This document shows positions 8,847 through 18,104 of a DNA stretch of 64,000 nt, one piece after another. The notes under the pieces were generated by a model. It saw nothing but the letters and a program-made list of their open reading frames with translations, had not been told where the DNA came from and did not search any database. The first letter of the stretch is position 1. Each line of letters starts with the position of its first letter. Position numbers and translations under genes: made by a program. Source of the DNA: Cyclobacterium sp. SYSU L10401 (GTDB lineage: Bacteria; Bacteroidota; Bacteroidia; Cytophagales; Cyclobacteriaceae); the NCBI RefSeq assembly GCF_010993705.1, contig NZ_WOFO01000005.1:124001-188000 (forward strand), read 5' to 3'.

Positions 8847-10007
8847 CTATGCATCCAGGTCCAACCGTACAAAAGCCAATTCGTCATTGACATTAAGATA
8901 AAGCCATACTTTTCCGTCTTTCATAAAAGGTTTTTGGGGTATAGGAGTCGAAAAAAGTTTGCCAATACCATCTGCTACCTCTGCCTCTTTGGTCACTTCA
9001 AAAGAATCATTCAGAATACTGATAAACACTTTGTGGTCATTCATTTCTGGCAGGCCCTTGTCATTCATTTTAGGTTCCCCAATAATGGAGAGCCTTACGT
9101 AATGCTCATTATTCAGGTCTATCATTAGAGGCAGGAATGTAACTTCCTCTTTAATCTTCAGTATTTCCATTTCGAAGGACTCCCTTGAATTTACCTCCTT
9201 GGTATAGGTACCCACTTTTCCGCTTGCAGTGAGCGTAGGGTTGCAATCATAATATTTCAAGTTTTTTTCAGCCAAATCATATACTGCTATTTTGCTAAAC
9301 ACGGGATTGGTGATAATTAACTTATTTCCCAACCTGACTATTTCCGAGCTCTGGGGAGAAGAAGTCGATACCCCACCACCAACGCTATGTTCTACTGTAT
9401 ATTCGTGAGCTCTCTCAAATCCATCCAGTTTAACCTTTTTTAGGGACTGATTTTCTTCATTTACTATAGCAAAAAATATTTCTCCGGTCTCATAATTCTC
9501 AACGAGGCCGTATACAGTTTTATAATCATGGGAAGGAATAATTTTTGAGATGAACTGCTCCCTGCCTTCTAATTTATCCCCTTGAAATTCACGACCATTA
9601 AAGATAAATTTTTTCAGTTTTTGCTTTTCTAAGTTAAAGATGCTTGTCCCATCCCCACTCGTCAGGACCAAATTATTATTGACATCAGAACTTACCCCAA
9701 ATACATAATCACCAAAAGCATTGGGCCCATCCTCGTCAAAATTCATCCTTTCTTCAAACTTCAACGTTTCCAGATTTATCCTTTCCAGGTAAGGACTTGT
9801 CCCTCCTGAATTAAAAAGGTACTTTCCATCATTGCTGAGACCCGAAAAATAAATCCCAGAACGCAGGTTGATAAAATCCTCTCCGGTAGCTATCAAGACC
9901 GTATCAATGGAAACCTCCAATCCCTCCACTTTTCCCGTTCCAGATGAGGACTGATTACAGGAATAAAATGAAAGTGTTATTAAAAATAGACTGAGGGGTT
10001 TTTTCAT
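8847..10007 (-). CDS. DUF4221-like beta-propeller lipoprotein
   Basis: A 386-residue lipoprotein. The signal peptide ends in LSFYSC, giving a lipidated Cys at about residue 18. The mature part shows repeated propeller-blade patterns (NDGKYLFN, LERINLETLKFEERMNFDEDGPN, YDLAEKNLKYYD) and ends with FMKDGKVWLYLNVNDELAFVRLDL. That ending and the EDGPN motif match the protein at 25867-27000 closely, so the two are paralogues of a family I take to be DUF4221. Function is unknown; the protein is probably exposed in the outer membrane or periplasm. The upstream 280 bases hold no precursor-like small gene, unlike the peptide-linked paralogues further right. Confidence 0.75.
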   Translation of the reverse strand: MKKPLSLFLITLSFYSCNQSSSGTGKVEGLEVSIDTVLIATGEDFINLRSGIYFSGLSNDGKYLFNSGGTSPYLERINLETLKFEERMNFDEDGPNAFGDYVFGVSSDVNNNLVLTSGDGTSIFNLEKQKLKKFIFNGREFQGDKLEGREQFISKIIPSHDYKTVYGLVENYETGEIFFAIVNEENQSLKKVKLDGFERAHEYTVEHSVGGGVSTSSPQSSEIVRLGNKLIITNPVFSKIAVYDLAEKNLKYYDCNPTLTASGKVGTYTKEVNSRESFEMEILKIKEEVTFLPLMIDLNNEHYVRLSIIGEPKMNDKGLPEMNDHKVFISILNDSFEVTKEAEVADGIGKLFSTPIPQKPFMKDGKVWLYLNVNDELAFVRLDLDA

Positions 10008-10289
10008 AAGCCTAATTTTGAACTAAAAAACCAAATAAACAAATGTTATGATATAAAAACCCGATTCAAGGGCCTGATATTCAGCCACTATTTCACATGT
10101 TGATTGGTAAACTTAAAGCGCTTATTGTCCAGTTAAGACTTAAAAAAAGCTAACCTTTTAATGGCCTTTTTAGCATTTATTCAGGATACCGGTAAAAAGC
10201 AATAAAACAGGGGCTAACTTTTCCGGGATCATCCTGCGGGTTAAATACTCCCTGCTCATTTGTTGATTGGCATCAAGGGTGTATTCTGA
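10008..10289. other. Intergenic stretch without a recognisable gene
   Basis: About 280 bases of AT-rich DNA separate two minus-strand genes. It probably contains the promoter of the lipoprotein gene at 8847-10007. I see no repeat, RNA gene or small coding sequence in it. Confidence 0.4.
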
Positions 10290-11534
10290 TCATTTTTCAA
10301 CCGGTACCAGCCTCAGGGCTTTTAAATCCATCAATGCTCCCTCTTCAAATTGCTCGCCGGAAGCCACGGTGACCCGGTTAAAATCCGCATCCAATACCAG
10401 TTCTCCTATCTTCGTTTCCTGAAAGGTCTCCCAGGAACCGGAGGGTTTTACGATGCCTTCAATGCTTTGATCGCCCGAGGTCAGCACAAAAGGTTTTCCG
10501 GCTTCTTCATCCGATACAGACCATTCCATCCAGACTTCATAGGTGCCTTTCTTTGGGAGATCCAGGTCCCATTCCACCCGGTCCTTTGCCGTAAACCAAC
10601 CAAAGGCATTCCACTCAGGCATGTATTGGATAGCAGGGCCTATGCCTTTACCTTTTTCCGCTGTAAGGTAAACGGTTCCATCTGCTGAAGGCCGTGAAAT
10701 TCCGGGAATATTTAAATTATCCTTCATGGCGGTCCGCTTTTCCTGAACGTATTTGGCAACGGTTCCCACCGGGGCGATCCAGATGCCGTTTGCCGGATCA
10801 TTGGCATAAGCACAAAGTTTCCTTAGCATGCTCAAATAAGTGGTTTGATTGCCCTCCGTATTCGTCTCATGCCCGGCAAGGACCAACCATTGCCGGTTTT
10901 CAGCAGCAGCCTCTATCAGGGGCAAAATTTCTTCAAAGGATTTGTTGTCCATTTCCATACCGGTAAGTTGCGCCATGTCTGCATAATAAGGATCCACCGG
11001 AGCTTCATCTCTCCAGCCCCTTCCTGAGAGAAACAGTTCTGAAATCAGGGGTACATAACTTTGGGTACGTTCTCCCTTGCCAACGTATGTAAGTCCGCAG
11101 GGATAGGCGAAAACTTCCGGTCTTACGCCTAATAGCCGCTCCACTTCATCGTTTGCTGCGATCAATTCCTTTCGCATACGGTCCAAGGTGTAATCTTCAA
11201 GTGCCTTATTTCTGGACCAGGCAAAATTGCCGCTGCAGGGATGATAAAGCGAATGATTCCCGATTTCATGTCCCGAGGCAACAACCTCTTTCCATCCGGG
11301 TATATCCCGCTCCATGCTTGCGGGAACCACATAGAAAGTAGCTCTTACCCCATACTCATCCAATAAGGCGGCCCCCGGACTGGGATTACTGGCCCGGGCA
11401 TCATCAAAACTTAAACTGATGGCCATTTTTTTACCCTCCGGCCAGGGAAAATCCGGGTTTTGAGCTGCTGCGCTAAAAAGGATGAAACCAGATAATATGA
11501 CTGTAAGTGTGGTTACTGAAAATTGGATCTTCAT
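10290..11534 (-). CDS. Secreted polysaccharide deacetylase family protein
   Basis: A 414-residue exported protein with a signal peptide (cleavage near LFSAAAQNPDF). The NodB homology domain is clear: SLSFDDARASNPSPGAALL carries the catalytic Asp and metal-binding Asp, and HEIGNHSLYHPC the metal-binding histidines. PEVFAYPCGL and GHETNTEGN are further conserved loops. It should remove N- or O-acetyl groups from a polysaccharide. A C-terminal domain of about 120 residues (from AIQYMPEWNAFGWF to DLKALRLVP) has a carbohydrate-binding beta-sandwich look, possibly CBM6-like. It stands alone on its strand and its substrate cannot be inferred. Confidence 0.88.
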   Translation of the reverse strand: MKIQFSVTTLTVILSGFILFSAAAQNPDFPWPEGKKMAISLSFDDARASNPSPGAALLDEYGVRATFYVVPASMERDIPGWKEVVASGHEIGNHSLYHPCSGNFAWSRNKALEDYTLDRMRKELIAANDEVERLLGVRPEVFAYPCGLTYVGKGERTQSYVPLISELFLSGRGWRDEAPVDPYYADMAQLTGMEMDNKSFEEILPLIEAAAENRQWLVLAGHETNTEGNQTTYLSMLRKLCAYANDPANGIWIAPVGTVAKYVQEKRTAMKDNLNIPGISRPSADGTVYLTAEKGKGIGPAIQYMPEWNAFGWFTAKDRVEWDLDLPKKGTYEVWMEWSVSDEEAGKPFVLTSGDQSIEGIVKPSGSWETFQETKIGELVLDADFNRVTVASGEQFEEGALMDLKALRLVPVEK

Positions 11535-12083
11535 CTCTTTCGTAGTTTAATTTTCTTAGTTTTTAGTTCATTTTGAAATCGGTACAAAACTGCCTCTCCG
11601 AAATTTTTTCCTGATCCTGAAACCAAAAGGGATGCTGAAAGCAAAATCCTTTAGGATGCCACTCCTCTTCTGGTAACAAATAGCCAAACCTGCTATTGGT
11701 ATAGCCATAATTAAAAGTAATCTAAGATTAAAGCAAGAAGATGGAGACAATTATTTTTATTTTTCTGCAGGGGGTTTCTTTTAAAGATGGGGTCTTTGAT
11801 GAATTTACGCAGTTACCTAGTTGCAGAAAAACATACCTACCTTAGCTGCTTAGGCTACCCGTATTTGATCAACCAAGGCTTCATCGATCCTTCACAAGTC
11901 TAAAAATTAGCGTTACTTTTTTTAAAGTAAACCTGCATGCGATCGATTCCATTCCGATCCGTACAAATTTCCGAATCAACCCACAGCGCCCTGCTACCGA
12001 TTCCGCATGTAATGCCAACTATTCCCGGAATGTTTTTCCAGCGAGGTATTCAATTAAAGACAGGAATTTCCTACCTTAAAAAC
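11535..12083. other. Divergent intergenic region
   Basis: The region lies between the start of the deacetylase gene (minus) and the hydrolase gene (plus), so it should hold both promoters. The frame of the hydrolase is open back to 11937, but that extension lacks a signal peptide and is less likely to be translated. Nothing else is recognisable. Confidence 0.4.
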
Positions 12084-13217
12084 ATGAATAAAAAAATGTG
12101 TTACCCCGGGATATGCTTTCTTGCTTGGGTTTTGTTTGCCGGTTTCCAGGAAGTGGTCGCCCAAAATACGGAATTGATTGCGCCGGAGGTGGAAACCGCA
12201 CGTACGGATGCCTACGAACAGCAACTGGAAAATTACCTGCGCCATTTTCTGGTAGAGGAGTACGAAGCCCGTGCAGCTAAGCAGTGGAACCGGGATTACA
12301 GCAGCCCTGCGGCTCTTGAACGAAGCGTCAGCCCCAACCGCAGGCGATGGGAAGAAGTGCTGAGCCCTCCGGTACTCTTCAAGACAGGACCGCTCGAAAC
12401 CAAACCCTACCCCCTGGGACAAGTACAGGCCGAATGGCTTACCCTTCCCCTGGGAATATTGACGGCAGAAGCATTGTTTGCCTTTCCGGAAGGGGCAAGC
12501 CAACAGCGACCGGTACCGCTGGTCATTGTGCAACACGGCATTGGGAGCACACCGGAAACCCCTTTTTCTTCCGGTGCCTACCATGAGTATGCTAAAGGAT
12601 TGCTTGATGCCGGATTTGCCGTACTCCTGCCGATGAACCTGCGTTCAGTAGAGCGACGCAACAACGTGGAGCGCTATGCACGCCTGGCAGGTACCAGTTT
12701 ACCCGGCATAGAATTGGTTCGGGTACAGCACCTGTTGGATGTTGTACTTGCCGATCCGCGAGTGAACGCAGAACGAGTCGGGATGTGGGGTGTTTCGCTG
12801 GGAGGAATGGCTACCCTATTCTGGATGCCCCTTGAACCCCGGATAAAAGCAGGTGTGGTATCGGCCTGGTTCAATCAACGAAGAAATAAGATGGCAGTGC
12901 CGGATGAGCGGTATTCCAGCTTTTCACCCCGGGAAGAACATGCCTTTTTCAACGGTTGGCTGACGGAATTTTCCGATGAAGACCTCGTTTCCCTGATCGT
13001 GCCCCGGCCATTGATGATACAGCACGGTAAAAACGACAATATTGCCCATTGGCCGCAGGTCGTGGAAGCCTACGAAAAGGCAGCCATTCACTACCAACGC
13101 CTGAACATCCCCGAAAAGATCGATCTCGTCTTGCACGAAGGAGGCCACGAGGCGATTGTCTCGGAAGGGGTACAATTTCTGACCAACTGGCTGACAGCTT
13201 CCGGCAAGGAAAAGTAA
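12084..13217 (+). CDS. Secreted alpha/beta hydrolase (acetylesterase / dienelactone-hydrolase-like)
   Basis: From ATG at 12084 the product has 377 residues and a typical signal peptide (MNKKMCYPGICFLAWVLFAG ending near VVAQN). The alpha/beta-hydrolase triad can be placed: Ser in GVSLGGMATLF, Asp in MIQHGKNDNIAHW, and His in EGGHEAIV near the end. An oxyanion-type HGIGS motif (VIVQHGIGSTPE) precedes the nucleophile by about 90 residues. The enzyme is probably periplasmic and cleaves an ester. The frame extends upstream to 11937, but only the 12084 start gives a signal peptide. It is followed at 13380 by another secreted hydrolytic enzyme on the same strand. Confidence 0.8.
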   Translation: MNKKMCYPGICFLAWVLFAGFQEVVAQNTELIAPEVETARTDAYEQQLENYLRHFLVEEYEARAAKQWNRDYSSPAALERSVSPNRRRWEEVLSPPVLFKTGPLETKPYPLGQVQAEWLTLPLGILTAEALFAFPEGASQQRPVPLVIVQHGIGSTPETPFSSGAYHEYAKGLLDAGFAVLLPMNLRSVERRNNVERYARLAGTSLPGIELVRVQHLLDVVLADPRVNAERVGMWGVSLGGMATLFWMPLEPRIKAGVVSAWFNQRRNKMAVPDERYSSFSPREEHAFFNGWLTEFSDEDLVSLIVPRPLMIQHGKNDNIAHWPQVVEAYEKAAIHYQRLNIPEKIDLVLHEGGHEAIVSEGVQFLTNWLTASGKEK

Positions 13218-13379
13218 GGAATTATAGCCGTACGCATTCGTTAAAAATAATCAAAGGAAGTTCCGTTTTAGGAAGGCCTTTGATGAAGCACCTGGTCCTT
13301 TCGGCCTTCATTCAGTTCTGCATGCCAACAAAAATTTGATCTCGAAATAATGTTAGATACAACTCCAAACCCCCTTACT

Positions 13380-14297
13380 ATGAATCGGTTTTTTCTTATC
13401 CTTGCGCTGTTGGCTTTACTTCAACCAAACGTATACGCCCAAAACCAATCCCTTAAAGTCATCAGCTACAATATCTGGAATGGTTTTGACTGGGGGAAAG
13501 ACCTGGAACGGGAAAAAACCATGGTTCATTGGCTGAAAGAACAGGATGCGGACATCATCGGCTTTCAGGAGCTCAATGCCTTTAGCCCGGAAAAACTTGT
13601 GCAGATGGCCCTTGAATGGGGACACCCCTATTCCCTGCTTTTAAAAGAAGATGGGTATCCGATAGGCATTACTTCAAAGACACCGCTGGAACTCAAAGGC
13701 CGCCTGCTGGGAGGATTTTGGCACGGGATGCTGCATGCCAAAACCCGTGACATCGACTTTCTGGTGGTCCACCTGAGCCCCCAGGATTGGCAATTCCGCC
13801 GGTCCGAAGCCGAGATGGTTTCGACCTATATCGAAAACGTACTGGTCAAAAACCAGCAGGAAAAGTTCATGGTTCTCGGGGATTTTAATGCCCATTCTCC
13901 CTTTGACGCCGGATTTGACCTTGCCCATCCGGAAACCCTTCGCCGCAATCGGGAAGGGGACAGCCTGCGATTCGAAGAAAAGGGTGCGGAAGCCTTCCAA
14001 ACGCTTCGAAACGGCAGCTTTGACTACAGCGTCATGTCCCGGTTTTTATCCCTTCCCCTGATCGACGTGGTCCAAAACCATACGGAAGAAAACCGAAAAT
14101 CCTCCTTTCCCACGCCCTTGATCACGCAAGAACTATCGCCCGAAAAACAGGCCGGCTACCGGCAGCGCATCGATTACATCCTGGTCAGCCCTTTTTTTGA
14201 ATTCCAATGCACCCATGCTGAAGTGGTCAACACGGGAACACCGGACAGGCTCTCCGATCACTATCCGGTCGTCGCATCCTTTGCCTGGGATGAATAA
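13380..14297 (+). CDS. Secreted endonuclease/exonuclease/phosphatase-fold protein
   Basis: A 305-residue protein starting at ATG 13380 with a signal peptide (MNRFFLILALLALLQPNVYAQ). The EEP fold motifs appear in order: SYNIWNGFDWG, IIGFQELNAF with the metal-binding Glu, VVHLSP, VLGDFNAHSP with the Asp/Asn pair, and the terminal SDHYPVVASF with the catalytic Asp-His. Members hydrolyse phosphodiesters in nucleic acids, sphingomyelin or phosphoinositides; a secreted form in Bacteroidota could scavenge phosphate. It follows the alpha/beta hydrolase by about 160 bases. The frame also opens at 13350, but this start gives a clean signal peptide. Confidence 0.87.
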   Translation: MNRFFLILALLALLQPNVYAQNQSLKVISYNIWNGFDWGKDLEREKTMVHWLKEQDADIIGFQELNAFSPEKLVQMALEWGHPYSLLLKEDGYPIGITSKTPLELKGRLLGGFWHGMLHAKTRDIDFLVVHLSPQDWQFRRSEAEMVSTYIENVLVKNQQEKFMVLGDFNAHSPFDAGFDLAHPETLRRNREGDSLRFEEKGAEAFQTLRNGSFDYSVMSRFLSLPLIDVVQNHTEENRKSSFPTPLITQELSPEKQAGYRQRIDYILVSPFFEFQCTHAEVVNTGTPDRLSDHYPVVASFAWDE

Positions 14298-14323
14298 TCC
14301 GTCGGGAGGTGGATTTTCATCCA

Positions 14324-14560
14324 ACACATTTTATTAGCTGCGACACTAAAGATAATTTTTTATTGGACTCAATAGATTTTTCAAAGGCTGATTTTTTAAT
14401 TACCTGAGATAAGGACTCATTAGATCAACATCCCTTTAAAACGGCTAAAATAGTAACCCCGAACGAGTTTGAAAAACAACTTCAAAATGCAAGAACTAAG
14501 CCTTGACCGAAATGCTTTGTTGTAAAAAAAATAAATTGCGATCTTTCATTGCCGGATTCT
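14324..14560 (+). pseudogene. Remnant of a PIN-toxin gene 3' end
   Basis: This stretch aligns closely at base level with the 3' end and downstream flank of the PIN toxin gene at about 48515-48750. Shared runs include ACACATTTTATTAGC, GATAATTTTTTATTGGAC, CATCCCTTTAAAACGGCTAA and AAACAACTTCAAAATGCAAG. In this copy the frame is broken by stops (for example TTACCTGAGAT in place of TTACCGGAGAC) and the 5' half of the gene is missing. It is a non-functional duplicate left about 34 kb from the intact copy. Confidence 0.88.
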
Positions 14561-14572
14561 AAAAAAACTTTA

Positions 14573-14630
14573 AAGTCTTTGAGACACCGAAGGTTTTTTT
14601 CGTAAACGTACCAGGAAAGACCTTCTTTAG
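14573..14630. repeat. Short dispersed repeat (copy 1)
   Basis: The sequence GTCTTTGAGACACCGAAGG and the T-run, CGTAAACGT and AGGAAAGACCTTC that follow resemble 47883-47940 (GTCTTTGAGACTTCGAAAG, TTTTTTCG, AGAAAAGAACTTC). Both copies lie at the 3' end of a gene, so they may be terminator-associated repeats. Confidence 0.5.
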
Positions 14631-14631
14631 A

Positions 14632-15777
14632 TTATTTTATTTTCAACTTCATTTGATAAAAAGTAACCTTATCCTCCTCCACCCCAAAATAATCCTGGTC
14701 CTTCAGACCAAAAAAAGCTCCATTTTCATCCACCGCACTGCTGAGCGTGATACCCTGTGGAACTGAAATATCCTTTTGCAGTATCCGGTGTTCCCGGTCC
14801 AGAACCGCCAGGTAATCGGTGATTTGAAGGGAAAATGCCGCTCTTTCTTCCATCGTATTCCTGGGAAAGGATTTGGCCTTTTCCTCCTCCATACCCTTGG
14901 TGTAATGGATGAGGATCTGGCTGTCCAAAACAAACAGGTTTTGGATCCTGCCAAAGACATTGTAAAGACTCGCTTCGTAGTAATCATCTATGTTGGCCAT
15001 GGGAACACCCTTGATTGCGACGGCATCTTTCAGGTCCAGGTCGATGGTTTTTTGGTAAACCAAATGTTCCTCCTTCTGCCCGTACAGGTGATATGCCAAT
15101 TCGCCCCTGAAATAGACCAACCACTCCTCTCCTGCAGGAATCACGGCAGGAAAGGTCCAGTGGTAAAAATTGCCGTCCTCGTATATCGTTCCGGGTGGAA
15201 AAGGCATGGTCTGCCTGTAGGCACCTGTTTCCGGATCAACCAGCTCCAGAATGGGACTGCGGTAAATGCTTTCAAACATTTCGGCCTGGTTGGTATAATC
15301 CTGTTCTCCCCTTTCCGGTCGGATATAGGCCAGTTCCTTTCCGAAGGCATGAACGGGACTTTTGAGCCCGTTGATAAAGGTGTACGGTGGATTTAAATCC
15401 ATGCGCTTGACGATTTCTCCCTCCCCTGAAAAAAACAGCAAGCCCTTTGCGGCATCCATTACCGTGTATTTCCCCTCAAAAAAGCCCCATCCCATGGCCC
15501 AGGTGATGGCATTGGGGCCGTCCTTTGCCAGGTGAAACCGGGAACTGACGGTTCCTTGCCTGTCAAACAGCAGTACTTCATCCGTACCGTTGTCCATGCC
15601 CAGAAATAGGTGGGTTGACGAGTCGTAGTCATAAAGAAACAGATTTCCCCGATAATCCACCTGAATGGAATCAGTTAACATCAATTGATAAGCAAAATCA
15701 TCCTCGCTTTTTTTACCGTTATTGCTACACCCATAAAGGAACAAAGCCAAACAGCTTATACAAAGCCCTATTTTCAT
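14632..15777 (-). CDS. 6-bladed beta-propeller lipoprotein
   Basis: A lipoprotein of about 381 residues when started at ATG 15777, which gives the signal peptide MKIGLCISCLALFLYGC with the lipidated Cys at residue 17. The frame is open to 15837, but that longer start buries the signal peptide. The mature part has propeller-like repeats (GNLFLYDYDSSTHLFLGMDN, VLLFDRQGTVSSRFHLAKDGPNA, LAVLDREHRILQKDISVP). It is a paralogue of the next gene (16043-17206): both share VDSLRIDY/TDSIQVDY followed by a KDYD/YDYD blade and a KDDGP/KDGPN motif. Role unknown; probably a cell-surface binding protein. Confidence 0.75.
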   Translation of the reverse strand: MKIGLCISCLALFLYGCSNNGKKSEDDFAYQLMLTDSIQVDYRGNLFLYDYDSSTHLFLGMDNGTDEVLLFDRQGTVSSRFHLAKDGPNAITWAMGWGFFEGKYTVMDAAKGLLFFSGEGEIVKRMDLNPPYTFINGLKSPVHAFGKELAYIRPERGEQDYTNQAEMFESIYRSPILELVDPETGAYRQTMPFPPGTIYEDGNFYHWTFPAVIPAGEEWLVYFRGELAYHLYGQKEEHLVYQKTIDLDLKDAVAIKGVPMANIDDYYEASLYNVFGRIQNLFVLDSQILIHYTKGMEEEKAKSFPRNTMEERAAFSLQITDYLAVLDREHRILQKDISVPQGITLSSAVDENGAFFGLKDQDYFGVEEDKVTFYQMKLKIK

Positions 15778-15890
15778 CTTCCCAAGTTCTACAAAAGAAA
15801 ATGAAACCATTACATAAAAGATGTTAAATTTTACCAATCGGGGGGATTTTGGGAGATAAATGAAAGATTTTAATACTTAGCATTTCGAAA

Positions 15891-15923
15891 AAATCCCCCT
15901 ACCCCCTTTTTAAGGGGGATTTA
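15891..15923. repeat. AAATCCCCC palindromic repeat, copy 1
   Basis: AAATCCCCCTACCCCCT and TTTTTAAGGGGGATTT form an inverted repeat. Related copies lie at 17299-17330 and 17478-17514. It is a dispersed intergenic palindrome of the REP/MITE kind and lies between the two propeller lipoprotein genes. Confidence 0.7.
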
Positions 15924-16042
15924 TCTTATCTGCATTTTCTGTGTTCATTGTAAAAACGTACCGCTTGGCTACAGAAACATCATCTAGAATCGAATTAAGG
16001 TTTCTAACTAAATGGCTATCTTCTCGCGACCAAAAATTAAAT

Positions 16043-17206
16043 TTATTTCCCTCCGTAGACCAGTTTAAATTTATAAACCGTATTAAAATCCTCTTCCACA
16101 CCTGCCTGTTCCTGGTCTTTAAGTGCCACGATTTGCCCTTCCTTGTCCACCATGGCCTCAAAAGGAACCATGCTTTTCGGAATGGGCAGGTCCACTGCGC
16201 GCAGGCCAAACTCCGAATCAAAAACGGCAAATTCCATAGGGAAGGAGTACACCAATTCCCGCCGCTGTGCGGGATCCGACACATCGTAGGCGGCTTTCGT
16301 TTCGGGAGAAACACCCTTGCTGTAAAAGGCGATCAAATGATCCTTCAGGGGTAAAAACCGGTGGATCTGTGGGATACGGTAAACCAGTCCGTTTTTTTCA
16401 AAGAAGGTATCCATCTGCTCCAATGGCACCGGCTGGTCCGGGAAGGCGTTCTTCGCCGGAATTTTTACCGTCCGCTCAAAGAGCAACTGTTGTTCCTTTT
16501 CGGTATATACATGAAACTCCAAGGCATTATTGACCGAAAGGAACCATTGGGAGCCGCTATTTTGAATAAGGGGCGTAGGATACCCGTAAAAGAGCCCTTC
16601 TTCAAAGGCATCGGTTTCCGGAAAATGCATGGTAGGATAATATTCGTCGCTGATTGTATCCAACACCTCCATCATGGGTCCTCCATCAAGCATGCGTTGG
16701 TAGGCTGCCTGCCGGTCCTGCCCCTCTTCTGCCGATTCCGGTTTGTAGAACAGCAATTTATCCCCCAGCGAAGAGGCTGCTATATGCGCGCCACCCACGA
16801 TCCAGAAATAGGGATAGGGTATCTCCGTCCGGTTCAATACCTTTCCCTGTCGGCTCAATGTATAGATTTTATCGCCAAAGAGGCAGATGTTTCCTGCCGA
16901 GAACCTGGGGTTCAGCCCATAGCCGCTGATGGCCTCCGGGCCGTCGTCTTTCAGGATAAACGTATGTTGGATACCTCCTGAGGCATCAAAAATCAAGACT
17001 TCCTTTTTCTGTTGGTCGTAGGCAAGGTACTGGTTGGTTTCCGGATCGTAATCCTTTAGCTCCAGACTACCCATATAATCGATACGTAGCGAGTCCACCA
17101 ATTGAAGGGCATAGCTGCCGACACCGGAAGTTTCCTTTTGGGATCTGGAACAGGACAGCAGCCCAGCTGCCAGCAAAGCTAGTAGTGGTAAACGGGAGTT
17201 AATCAT
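16043..17206 (-). CDS. 6-bladed beta-propeller lipoprotein (paralogue of the 14632 gene)
   Basis: A 387-residue lipoprotein with signal peptide MINSRLPLLALLAAGLLSC and lipidated Cys at residue 19. The mature sequence repeats short beta-rich motifs (LELKDYDPETNQYLAYDQ, VLIFDASGGIQHTFILKDDGPEAI, DKIYTLSRQGKVLNRTEI) typical of propeller blades. It lies about 265 bases upstream of the related gene at 14632-15777 on the same strand, so the two arose by tandem duplication. The segments ALQLVDSLRIDYMGS here and QLMLTDSIQVDYRGN there show the relationship. No catalytic motif is visible. It may bind a peptide or glycan, as suggested for other members of the family in this window. Confidence 0.75.
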   Translation of the reverse strand: MINSRLPLLALLAAGLLSCSRSQKETSGVGSYALQLVDSLRIDYMGSLELKDYDPETNQYLAYDQQKKEVLIFDASGGIQHTFILKDDGPEAISGYGLNPRFSAGNICLFGDKIYTLSRQGKVLNRTEIPYPYFWIVGGAHIAASSLGDKLLFYKPESAEEGQDRQAAYQRMLDGGPMMEVLDTISDEYYPTMHFPETDAFEEGLFYGYPTPLIQNSGSQWFLSVNNALEFHVYTEKEQQLLFERTVKIPAKNAFPDQPVPLEQMDTFFEKNGLVYRIPQIHRFLPLKDHLIAFYSKGVSPETKAAYDVSDPAQRRELVYSFPMEFAVFDSEFGLRAVDLPIPKSMVPFEAMVDKEGQIVALKDQEQAGVEEDFNTVYKFKLVYGGK

Positions 17207-17298
17207 GGTTAAAAGTAGAACTAATGGTTTAAAAAAGCAAAGCTTTCTAATGGCTATTGTCGGAGTAATTGGAGTGTTTTACTTAGTTGTGAGTAAAT

Positions 17299-17330
17299 AA
17301 ATCCCCCTGCCCCCTTGATAAGGGGGAGTT
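17299..17330. repeat. AAATCCCCC palindromic repeat, copy 2
   Basis: AAATCCCCCTGCCCCCTTGA with TAAGGGGGAGTT on its other arm. Same family as 15891-15923 and 17478-17514. Confidence 0.65.
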
Positions 17331-17477
17331 GGACAGATGACTATTTGCAGCCATGGTATTGCCGCTGAACTTTTTCAGCCCGTTACAATAATACCTATTC
17401 AACATTAATTAATTGAGTAAACCTCCCTTCGATTTACATGCAATAGTGGACCGCCAGCACTTTCGGATAATGTAACT

Positions 17478-17514
17478 AAATCCCCCTTTTTAAGGGGGCG
17501 CAGGGGGATTTTAT
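17478..17514. repeat. AAATCCCCC palindromic repeat, copy 3 (reversed)
   Basis: AAATCCCCCTTTTTAAGGGG followed by GCGCAGGGGGATTTTA. It is the same element as the other two copies read from the opposite strand. Confidence 0.65.
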
Positions 17515-17571
17515 TTTTTCAAAATTTGCAAGTGCATTCCTGGATTTCGATATGCTCAGCACTTTTTAATG

Positions 17572-17979
17572 CTACTTAGGTATCTTTCCCGATGCGATCA
17601 CCTGGATGCTGGGGTTGATGGTGAGCAGGTCGACAATCAGGGCATCACTGTCTTCCGGGGCAATGTAGACATCGTCGTACCGGTTGTATTTCACGATCAA
17701 GCCTCCGGTAGCCAGTGCAGGCTTCACTCCCACCCATCGGGTTTTGTCTTTAAGGATGGTCCGGATGCTACCTATGTCAATTTCTCCCTTGATATAGCCT
17801 GACTTGTAGTAAAAGGTATGACTCCGGACCCAATACCGGGTGTCAAGATAGGGCCAGATAATCGATAAGGCCGGAGCGGTCAGGGGAATCATCCTTCGCA
17901 ACTTTTCCCTCCACGGTTTGGTACCCAAAAACCCGTATGCCAGTGGCAATACCAACATGGCGAGCAGTATACCCTGCAT
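17572..17979 (-). CDS. PH-domain-like small protein
   Basis: A 135-residue product. It has a short hydrophobic N-terminus (MQGILLAMLVLPLAYGFLG), a second hydrophobic patch around residues 30-45, and then a beta-rich region (YWVRSHTFYYKSGYIKGEIDIGSIRTILKD, GLIVKYNRYDDVYIAPED). The pattern 'field switched on by a surface reading of its own strand, then Ser-Ile-Arg' fits bacterial PH (bPH) domains of membrane-associated proteins. An in-frame stop lies 12 codons upstream of the ATG, so the start is well bounded. It has no obvious operon partner. The function is not known and the assignment is by fold pattern only. Confidence 0.55.
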   Translation of the reverse strand: MQGILLAMLVLPLAYGFLGTKPWREKLRRMIPLTAPALSIIWPYLDTRYWVRSHTFYYKSGYIKGEIDIGSIRTILKDKTRWVGVKPALATGGLIVKYNRYDDVYIAPEDSDALIVDLLTINPSIQVIASGKIPK

Positions 17980-18104
17980 CAGGCGTCCTTTTTTTGGCTT
18001 TGTATGTTTTCATTTTAAGTGGCGGCATCCCGTTATTTTTACTACCAAAAATAGCGAAGATTAGGGGATTCCTCCAGGAATTTACGATCCCATTCAAAAA
18101 AACA

